Shown here: positions 56,188 through 62,526 of the stretch, one piece after another
Layout: the number at the start of each line of letters is the position of its first letter
Numbering within the stretch: the first letter of the stretch is position 1
NCBI RefSeq assembly: GCF_004342485.1
Contig: NZ_SMBU01000024.1
Location: 23,939-87,938, forward strand
Length of the DNA: 64,000 bases
From: Roseateles saccharophilus
GTDB lineage: Bacteria; Pseudomonadota; Gammaproteobacteria; Burkholderiales; Burkholderiaceae_C
Direction of reading: 5' to 3'
Made by a program: the position numbers and the translations under genes
Notes under the pieces: generated by a model
Database searches by the model: none
What the model saw: only the letters and a program-made list of their open reading frames with translations
Told to the model about the DNA's origin: nothing

Positions 56188-57162
56188 TCAAACCGGGAGC
56201 GCTGCGGCGGCCTGGCGCAGGCGCGCCGCATAGGCGTCGCGCAGCTCGGGCGGCGCGACGACGTCGACGCGGCCGGCGTGGCGCAGCAAGTCCATCAGCA
56301 GTTCGGTGTCGTCCACATAGGGCAGGCGCAGCCGCCAGCGGCCGTCGGGCAGGAACTCGCTGCGCTGGGCCGGATGCCATTCCTCGCGCGACACCCAGGC
56401 CGCCGTCTCGGCGTTGAAGACCAGCTCAGCCTCGCGCGGCCTGCCGCCGGCGAAGATGCCATAGCCCTGGTCCAGCTCGGCCTCCAGCTCGGCCAGCGGC
56501 ACGGCCTTGGCCTCGGTGTCGAGCAGCGTGGCGCCCTCGATGCCGTCGAGCGCAAAGCGGCGGTAGGCGTCGCTGGCATGGCACCAGGCGTCCAGATACC
56601 AGGCATGGCGGTGATGCACGAGGCGCTGCGGCGACACCTCGCGCTCGCTGGCCACGCCGTCTCGCTTCTTGCGATAGCGGATGGCCAGGCGGCGGCGCTT
56701 CACGACGGCGCTGCCCACGGTCTCGAAGCTGTCGCTGGCCACGCGCCGGCGTGCCGTGCCGATGAGCTTCACGCGCCGGCGCAGCTCATCCGCCTCGGCC
56801 GCATCCACGCCCAGCATGCCGGTGATCTTGTCGAACATGGGTTGCAGATGGCGGCCGACGACGCCCTGCTCGTCCAGCCCGGCCAGCATCTGCTGCATGG
56901 TCAGCAGCGCATGCAGCTCGGCCTCGTTGAACCACATGCCCGGCAGCTCATGCTTGCCGCCGCGCCACTGCTGGCCGAAGCGGTAGCCGTTCTCGCCGGC
57001 GTCGTATTCGATGGGCGCGTCCAGCCGCTCGCGCAGATAGGCCAGGTCACGCTTGAGCGTGGCCGGCGACACCTCCAGCGCCTCGATCAGCTCGGCAAAC
57101 GACACACAGCCGCGGGAGCGGATCAGGTGCTCGATCTTGTAGAAGCGTTCGGTGCGGTCCAC
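56188..57162 (-). CDS. WYL-domain transcriptional regulator (YafY type)
   Basis: 324 residues. A winged helix at the N-terminus (RFYKIEHLIRSRGCVSFAEL) is followed by the WYL core (RLVHHRHAWYLDAWCHASDAY) and a C-terminal WCX domain (LLRHAGRVDVVAPPELRDAY). Divergent from the HNH-like gene at 57289, with a 29-bp palindrome between them that is the likely operator. WYL proteins often respond to nucleic-acid ligands and frequently control defence genes. Confidence 0.9.
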   Translation of the reverse strand: MDRTERFYKIEHLIRSRGCVSFAELIEALEVSPATLKRDLAYLRERLDAPIEYDAGENGYRFGQQWRGGKHELPGMWFNEAELHALLTMQQMLAGLDEQGVVGRHLQPMFDKITGMLGVDAAEADELRRRVKLIGTARRRVASDSFETVGSAVVKRRRLAIRYRKKRDGVASEREVSPQRLVHHRHAWYLDAWCHASDAYRRFALDGIEGATLLDTEAKAVPLAELEAELDQGYGIFAGGRPREAELVFNAETAAWVSREEWHPAQRSEFLPDGRWRLRLPYVDDTELLMDLLRHAGRVDVVAPPELRDAYAARLRQAAAALPV

Positions 57163-57195
57163 GGGCCTGGTTCCTGAAAATATTCACAGTGTTTT

Positions 57196-57224
57196 CCAGG
57201 TGGATCATCTCATGAGCCACCTGG
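57196..57224. promoter_or_regulatory. 29-bp palindrome, probable WYL-regulator operator
   Basis: Arms CCAGGTGG and CCACCTGG are perfect, with inner TCAT/ATGA pairs; 12 of 14 positions match around a centre at 57210. It lies 34 bp upstream of the WYL start and 65 bp upstream of the divergent gene. The role is inferred from position. Confidence 0.6.
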
Positions 57225-57288
57225 CTCACAGACTGCTTGCAAGGCCCGCGAACTTCATCGGCGAGCCCAACCGATCAGGAGCCTCGAC

Positions 57289-58332
57289 ATGCAAGCCGTC
57301 TTCAACACCGCCCAAGCCACCCAGCCCGCCCTCGTCCAGTTCGACCTGGGACTCACCGAAGCGCCTGCCGCCATCAGCGCCCACGAGCGCATCGGCCTGG
57401 CCCTGGGCCGCGACTACGCGCTGCACGGCCTGACGCCGCCCATCGCCCACCTCTACCCGCAATCGCCGCTGCAGCGTGGCTGGATGGCGGCGCGTGGCCG
57501 CAGCGTGCGCACGCCGGCCAGCCCCCAGGTCGAGCTCTGGCTGGCCCTGCGCACCCATGCCTGGACGCGCGGCCGCAGCTTCGAGGACATCCAGCTCACG
57601 CCCCACCATCTCGGCCAGCTCGACACGACGCACTGCCCCATCACCCGCGAACTGCTGGTCGACGACAGCCGCAGCATCGACCGCGTCCGCGACGATGCCG
57701 GCTACGCCGCCGGCAACCTGGCGGTGATGAGCCGCCGCGCCAACCGCGCCAAGGGCAGCCGCGGCCATCAGGCCCTCGTCGACATGGCCGCCAGCTGCGC
57801 CGCCGGCCCCATCACCCGCATCGGCGGCCTGGCGGAGGCCGACTGGCAGCGCCTGGCCGTGCTGGCAAGCTTTGTCACGCCGCTGAGCCATGAGCAGGCT
57901 GCGCAGATCCCGCTGCGCGTGCTGCCGCCCAACCGGCTGCGCCTTTTCAACCCCATCCAGGCGTTGCAAGCCCTGGTCACGCGCCAGCTCGCTACGCCGG
58001 GCTGGAGCGCCCGCCTGAGCCGCCTCGAAGCCCTGCTGCCGACCGACGCGCTGCGCAGCGATTTCAACCGCTTCCTGCTGGCCCTGGCGCCGCGCGTGCT
58101 GGCCGCCGCGGAGTTGCAGGAGCCGCAGCAGATCCGCTGGGCGCTGGAAGATGCCTGGGCCCAGCCGCTGGTGCAGAAGCGCTGGAAGCGCTTCGCACTG
58201 CAGCTGACGCCCGAACAGGCCGAAGCCCTGGTGGAACGCGCCGCGGCCAAGAAGCTCTGCCCCGTGCATGTGCAGCGCCATGACGACGCAACCGATGGCT
58301 GGGCGCTGGCGACGGGCGGCTACACCGTTTGA
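57289..58332 (+). CDS. protein with HNH-like motif, divergent from the WYL regulator
   Basis: 347 residues, no signal peptide or membrane helix. A central segment (about residues 120-165) reads HCPITRELLVDD ... SIDRVRDDAGYAAGNLAVMS followed by RRANRAKG. This matches the second half of many HNH-type nucleases (S-x-D-R, G-Y-x-x-G-N, N-x-x-K), but the leading Cys pair of zinc-binding HNH domains is reduced to one Cys. The remaining ~170 residues are unrecognised. The divergent WYL regulator and the operator-like palindrome suggest tightly controlled expression. Function unknown. Confidence 0.55.
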   Translation: MQAVFNTAQATQPALVQFDLGLTEAPAAISAHERIGLALGRDYALHGLTPPIAHLYPQSPLQRGWMAARGRSVRTPASPQVELWLALRTHAWTRGRSFEDIQLTPHHLGQLDTTHCPITRELLVDDSRSIDRVRDDAGYAAGNLAVMSRRANRAKGSRGHQALVDMAASCAAGPITRIGGLAEADWQRLAVLASFVTPLSHEQAAQIPLRVLPPNRLRLFNPIQALQALVTRQLATPGWSARLSRLEALLPTDALRSDFNRFLLALAPRVLAAAELQEPQQIRWALEDAWAQPLVQKRWKRFALQLTPEQAEALVERAAAKKLCPVHVQRHDDATDGWALATGGYTV

Positions 58333-58361
58333 ACCGTCTTCGCGGGCCGAGCACCGGGCCT

Positions 58362-58588
58362 GCCATCGGCCAGAGGCCGATGGCCTTCCGTAGACACAAG
58401 CAGTCCGCAGGGACTGCTTGTGTCCGACTCCAGATCCCAAGCCGGCCCGCTCTGGCGATGTGCTTGCGGCTCAATGCCGCAAGCATCGCCGTCCCCCAGG
58501 GGGCTGAGGCCGGACACGGCAAGTCCTGTGGACTTGTCGTGCCTGCCGAAGAGCAGCCGCTCTGTCGGCTGCGCGGTCTGCAAGACCG
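58362..58588. repeat. array of at least six hairpins
   Basis: From left to right: 58362-58384 (10 bp perfect, AGA loop); 58393-58424 (14 bp perfect, GCAG loop); 58454-58490 (9 bp plus 6 bp past a 2-nt bulge, TCAAT loop); 58515-58541 (12 bp with one G-T, TGT loop); 58553-58572 (7 bp, 6-nt loop); 58574-58588 (6 bp, GCA loop). All sequences differ. It fills the 301-bp gap between the HNH-like gene and the GNAT gene; no gene is present. Confidence 0.8.
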
Positions 58589-58633
58589 ACTGGACGCGCC
58601 CGCGTTCAGCGCGGCGCGACCGGGCGAGGGGCT

Positions 58634-59152
58634 TCAGACCAGCGAGCGGTGCAGGCGGATCTCTTCGACGCGGGCGCCGCCCACTTCCGTCGTGCGGGCG
58701 CTGCCCAGTTCACGCTTGAAACCGGCCAGTTCGAAAAAGCGCAGCGCGCGCTCATTGCGCAGATAGCACCACAGCGTGGCCTTGGTGCAGCCTTCTTCCT
58801 GCAGGCCGTCGCGCGTGGCATCCCACAGCGCCAGGCCCACGCCCTTGTCCCAGTGCACCGGGTCGGCAAACATCGCCCAGACCTCGCCGGTCGTGGCCGG
58901 CGTGCCCTTGTCGCGTGAACGGTCGAAGCCGGCGAAGCCCATGATCTTGTTGTCCAGATGGGCCACGATGACCTGCGGCTCGCACAGGTCGATGGCCTCG
59001 CGCCAGAAGGCCTGGCGCTTCTGCACCGACATCGCATCCAGCGCAGCGGCCGGCAGCAGCGCCTTGTAGGCATCCTGGCTGGCGGCAACGTGGATCTCGG
59101 CGATGGCCTTGGCATCGCGCAGGGTGGCGGGGCGAACCTGGATCACGGACAT
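58634..59152 (-). CDS. GNAT-family N-acetyltransferase
   Basis: 172 residues from MSVIQVRPATLRDAK (59152). Standard GNAT pattern: RPATLRDAKAIAEIHVAA, the acetyl-CoA loop region near HWDKGVGLALWDATRDGLQ, and the ending NERALRFFELAGFKRE. Acceptor unknown. Its first bases overlap the 3' end of the exonuclease frame by 10 bp. Confidence 0.9.
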   Translation of the reverse strand: MSVIQVRPATLRDAKAIAEIHVAASQDAYKALLPAAALDAMSVQKRQAFWREAIDLCEPQVIVAHLDNKIMGFAGFDRSRDKGTPATTGEVWAMFADPVHWDKGVGLALWDATRDGLQEEGCTKATLWCYLRNERALRFFELAGFKRELGSARTTEVGGARVEEIRLHRSLV

Positions 59153-59886
59153 GGAATTCTTCTTGAGCAATACGCGGGGCACGAAAGGGCAGGATTGTCC
59201 TTGCCCAAGCCCGCCCGGCGGCCTCTTGACAGAATTTTTTCTGGTCTTCCTGCGATCAGGCGGCCTCGCAGGAGGCCTGCTTCGCCTTCCGCGTCTTCAC
59301 ATGCTCGACCAGGCCACGCCTGAGCCAGCGCATGGTCGACCGCCATGCCGCCCAGGTCCAGCGCAAAGCGCCGCGCTATCTCGTCCTGCACCTTCAGCAG
59401 CAGCTCCGCCGTGACCAGGGCATCGGCCAGCGCCCGGTGGGCACGGCCCGAATAGCTCAGGCCATGGAAGCGCACCTGCTCGCCCAGCGAATGGCTGCTG
59501 GCCTCGGGCCAGAGCCGGCGCGTCAGCAGCACGGTGCAGGCGAAGTCATGGGCCGGATCGGGCGCCAGGCCGGCACGCCGCATCTCGGCCTGCCAGAAGC
59601 CCCGGTCGAAACCGGCGTTATGCGCGACCAGCGGGCAGCCCGCCGTGAAACGGGCCAGCTCGCACATGACGTCGGCCGCATCCGGCGCGCCGGCCAGCAT
59701 CTCGTTGCTGATGCCCGTCAGCGCCTGGATCTGCGGTGGCACCCAGGCGCCGGTCCTCATCAGACTTGAAAAGCGGTCGACCACCTGGCCACCACTCACA
59801 AGCACGGCGGCAATCTCGGTCGCGCGGCCGCCGCCGGTGGGCGCCAGGCCCGTGGTCTCGAAGTCGATGACGGCAATGGTTTCCAT
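59143..59886 (-). CDS. DnaQ-type 3'-5' exonuclease, unusual C-terminus
   Basis: 247 residues as read. The DEDD-type Exo motifs are present: Exo I (AVIDFETTG), Exo II (LVAHNAGFDRGF) and Exo III (AHRALADALVT, with His for DEDDh type). It should trim single-stranded DNA or RNA ends, or proofread. After about residue 205 the sequence (GRACEDAEGEAG...) no longer looks like a protein end. An alternative frame there gives GLVEHVKTRKAKQASCEAA and a stop at 59256-59258, so a small frameshift may have extended the frame. Confidence 0.85.
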   Translation of the reverse strand: METIAVIDFETTGLAPTGGGRATEIAAVLVSGGQVVDRFSSLMRTGAWVPPQIQALTGISNEMLAGAPDAADVMCELARFTAGCPLVAHNAGFDRGFWQAEMRRAGLAPDPAHDFACTVLLTRRLWPEASSHSLGEQVRFHGLSYSGRAHRALADALVTAELLLKVQDEIARRFALDLGGMAVDHALAQAWPGRACEDAEGEAGLLRGRLIAGRPEKILSRGRRAGLGKDNPALSCPAYCSRRIPCP

Positions 59887-59897
59887 GAAGACCCCCG

Positions 59898-60212
59898 TCA
59901 AGACTTCTTGGGCGGGTGCTTGATGGCGTTCATCGCCAGCTTGCGCTCGACGGCGGCATCCAGGTCCACGCCGCCGTGGTCGGCGATCTGCACGAGGTAG
60001 AGCAGCACGTCGGACAACTCCTCGCCGAGGTGGCGGCGCTGATCGTCGCTGAGGTTCAGGGACTGCTCCGGCGTCAGCCACTGGAAGATTTCCAGCAGCT
60101 CGGCGGCTTCCACCGTCATGGCCATCGCAAGGTTCTTGGGGGTCTGGTAGGGCTGCCAGTCGCGCTCGTTGGCGAAGCGGCGCAGGCGTTGTTGGAGGGC
60201 GTGGAAATCCAT
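59898..60212 (-). CDS. MazG-like nucleotide pyrophosphohydrolase
   Basis: 104 residues from MDFHALQQRLRRFAN (60212). The metal-binding pattern is EAAELLEIFQW followed by LGEELSDVLLYLVQIAD (E-x-x-E then E-x-x-D), as in the single-domain MazG/RS21-C6 family. Predicted to hydrolyse a non-canonical nucleoside triphosphate. The longer frame upstream crosses the DnaA-box region and has no good start. The exonuclease start follows 11 bp downstream on the same strand. Confidence 0.9.
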   Translation of the reverse strand: MDFHALQQRLRRFANERDWQPYQTPKNLAMAMTVEAAELLEIFQWLTPEQSLNLSDDQRRHLGEELSDVLLYLVQIADHGGVDLDAAVERKLAMNAIKHPPKKS

Positions 60213-60450
60213 GCGGAAAGTGTCCGATGTATTCCAATCTGTATTCAAGATTTCAAATTGGTCGTGGTAGTAGGGGCCGGCCCGCGCTGTGGACAACGCA
60301 GAAAAGTCCTTGCGCGCCAAGCGTTTGGCTGCCGAACAAGCCTGTGCGCCACCGCCCTGACGACTTGTCCCGCGTTTGGGAACAACTTCGGCGAACGGCT
60401 CCGGGCTGTGGATATCCGGGCAGTTGTCCCGGAGCCATCCACAGACTTGC
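60213..60450. other. replication-origin-like intergenic region
   Basis: Read on the minus strand from 60296 downwards: DnaA box TTGTCCACA (60288-60296, 8 of 9), then a GC cluster, then triplets CTA CTA CCA CGA CCA (about 60255-60272), then an AT-rich stretch (60217-60262). This is the box - GC cluster - DnaA-trio - AT-rich order of a bacterial origin-unwinding module. Two more box-like sites (60407-60415, 8 of 9; 60435-60443, 7 of 9) face each other as an inverted repeat CTGTGGAT/ATCCACAG. No gene lies within. dnaA itself is not nearby. Confidence 0.5.
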
Positions 60451-60582
60451 TCAAGCCCTTCATCAGGGTTGTTCTTTACAGATTGCGGCGCAAAACGCAA
60501 CGGCTGCACGGGGTGCAAGGGCTAGAGTTGCGCTCCCGAATTTGAAAGCGCCGCAGCCTGCGGTGTCGCCTAGGAGACAACG

Positions 60583-61770
60583 ATGAAAACCGTCGGTTTC
60601 ACCAAACCCTTCCTCACCCGGATTGCCGCGGCCTCCGCGGCGCTGATGGCCAGCTTGATGGTGGCGGGTTGCGGCGGCGGCGCCACCGCGGACACGACGC
60701 CCAAGGTCAGCATCTCGTCGGTCAAGGTCTTCGGCGACAGCCTGCAGGACAGCGGCACCTTCGGCTTCAAGTTCACGATCCAGGCCGCCAGCAATCCGAT
60801 CTACGTCGAGCGCGTGGCGGCCGCCTACGGCCAGACGCTGTGCAACTTCTTCGCCTACAACGGCACGACCTTCGTTGCGAACACGGCGAAGACGGGCTGC
60901 ACCAACTTCGCGATCGGCGGTGGCCGCATCACCGTTGCGGCGAGCCAGGGGGGTGCCGCCAATCCGCAGACCGTCGGCACGCAGATGGCCACCTATGCGT
61001 CGGCGGGCAGCTACACGGCCTCTGACCTGGTCATCGTCGACGGCGGCGGCAACGACACGGCCGACCTCGTCGGCGCCTACCTGACGGCCCCGAAGGACAG
61101 CGCAGCGAGCTATGCCGCTCTGCTTGGCACGCTGCTGACGCCCACGCAGATCGGCACCGCCCTGGCCGGCGGCGCGACGACCACGGGCCAGATCGGCGCG
61201 ACCTACATGACCGCGCTGGCCGACAAGTTCTACGCCTCCATCAAGGCCAGCGTGCTGGACAAGGGCGCAACGCATGTCGTCGTGATGAACATCCCCGACA
61301 TCACCATCACGCCGCGCTTCCAGATGGTGCTGGACGGCATCGCCGCGGCCTACGGTGGTGGCACGGCCGGCGCCACGGCCCGTGCCCAGTCGCAGGCCTT
61401 GTTCCAGGCCTGGATGACGGCCTTCAACACCGAACTGACCGCCAAGCTCGGCACCGACGACCGCGTCGCGCTGATCGATATCTATACCGGCTTCCAGACT
61501 TTCGCCGCCACGCCGGCCCAGTTCAGCCTGACCAATGTGAAGACGCCGGCCTGCCCGATCACGGGTGTCGGCAGCGACGGCCTGCCCACCTACACCTTCC
61601 CGACCTGCACGGACGCTGCCCTGTCTGCCGCGCCGCCCGCCGGCGCGACCGGTGGTGCCGACTGGTGGAAGAGCTATGCCTTCTCCGACAGCTTCCACCC
61701 GACCCTCTATGGCCACCAGCTCGTTCAGCAGGCGATCGGCAAGGCCCTGACCACCAAGGGCTGGCTGTAA
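60583..61770 (+). CDS. SGNH/GDSL hydrolase lipoprotein
   Basis: 395 residues. A signal peptide with lipobox MVAGC anchors it to the outer membrane. The GDSL block reads VFGDSLQDSG, block III has GGGNDTADL, and block V is DSFHPTLYGH, so the Ser-Asp-His set is intact. Expected to hydrolyse lipid or other esters at the cell surface. AGGAG precedes the start. ompW follows 30 bp downstream and is probably co-transcribed. Confidence 0.9.
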   Translation: MKTVGFTKPFLTRIAAASAALMASLMVAGCGGGATADTTPKVSISSVKVFGDSLQDSGTFGFKFTIQAASNPIYVERVAAAYGQTLCNFFAYNGTTFVANTAKTGCTNFAIGGGRITVAASQGGAANPQTVGTQMATYASAGSYTASDLVIVDGGGNDTADLVGAYLTAPKDSAASYAALLGTLLTPTQIGTALAGGATTTGQIGATYMTALADKFYASIKASVLDKGATHVVVMNIPDITITPRFQMVLDGIAAAYGGGTAGATARAQSQALFQAWMTAFNTELTAKLGTDDRVALIDIYTGFQTFAATPAQFSLTNVKTPACPITGVGSDGLPTYTFPTCTDAALSAAPPAGATGGADWWKSYAFSDSFHPTLYGHQLVQQAIGKALTTKGWL

Positions 61771-61800
61771 ACCCCGGCACCACCCATTCGGAGACAAGCC

Positions 61801-62478
61801 ATGAAAACCAAGTTCCTCCTCGGTGCCGCAACCGCCCTTGCCGCCCTCCTCGCCGCCGGCAGCGCCCTCGCGCAGTCGGCCGGCAGCATCGTCGTCTACG
61901 GCGGCGCCGCCCAGATCACGCCCAAGGTCGACAGTGGCGACCTGAGCGCGCCCAGCTTGGCCGGCACCAAGATCGACGTGAAGAAGGCCACCTCCTTCGT
62001 CGGCGGCATCACCTACTACTGGACCGACAACATCAGCATCGACCTGCCGATCTCGGCACCGTTCACGCACGATGTCGTCGGCGCCGGCGCGATCCAGGGC
62101 GTCGGCAAGATCGGCACCGTCAAGTCGCTGCCGGCCACGCTGCTGGCCCAGTACCGCTTCGGCGAAGCCACCAGTGCCTTCCGCCCCTTCGTCGGCGCCG
62201 GCGTCACCTATGGCTACTTCTACAAGCCCAAGGCCACGGCCACGCTGTCCGCCATCACCGGCGGCACGCCCAGCAACCCGACGACGCTGTCCATGAAGAG
62301 CCGCTTCGGCGCGACCGTCGAACTGGGCGGCGCCTACAACATCACCAAGGACTGGTCCGCCAGCCTGTCGGTGACCAAGACCTTCATCAAGACCACCGGC
62401 AGCCTGTCTACCGGCCAGACCATCGAGACGACGCTGGACCCGGTGTCCGTCAAGTTCGGCGTCGGTTATCGCTTCTGA
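61801..62478 (+). CDS. OmpW family outer-membrane protein
   Basis: 225 residues: signal peptide ending AAGSALAQS, then an eight-stranded barrel pattern with ITYYWTDNISIDLPISAPF and the last strand VSVKFGVGYRF, ending in Phe. GGAG precedes its ATG. OmpW proteins are small-molecule channels with hydrophobic substrates. A strong terminator follows. Confidence 0.93.
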   Translation: MKTKFLLGAATALAALLAAGSALAQSAGSIVVYGGAAQITPKVDSGDLSAPSLAGTKIDVKKATSFVGGITYYWTDNISIDLPISAPFTHDVVGAGAIQGVGKIGTVKSLPATLLAQYRFGEATSAFRPFVGAGVTYGYFYKPKATATLSAITGGTPSNPTTLSMKSRFGATVELGGAYNITKDWSASLSVTKTFIKTTGSLSTGQTIETTLDPVSVKFGVGYRF

Positions 62479-62501
62479 TCGGGCTTGGTCCGGTCATCCA
62501 G

Positions 62502-62526
62502 AGGGAGCCTGTGGGCTCCCTTTTTT
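62502..62526 (+). terminator. intrinsic terminator of ompW, site of the intron insertion
   Basis: AGGGAGCC/GGCTCCCT stem with a TGTG loop followed by six T residues (62521-62526). The group II intron starts at the very next base. Confidence 0.92.

Noticed and set aside
60213..60518. N-terminal extension of the MazG-like protein through the intergenic region
   Set aside because: It would translate the DnaA-box region, lacks a ribosome binding site, and homologues are about 100 residues long.
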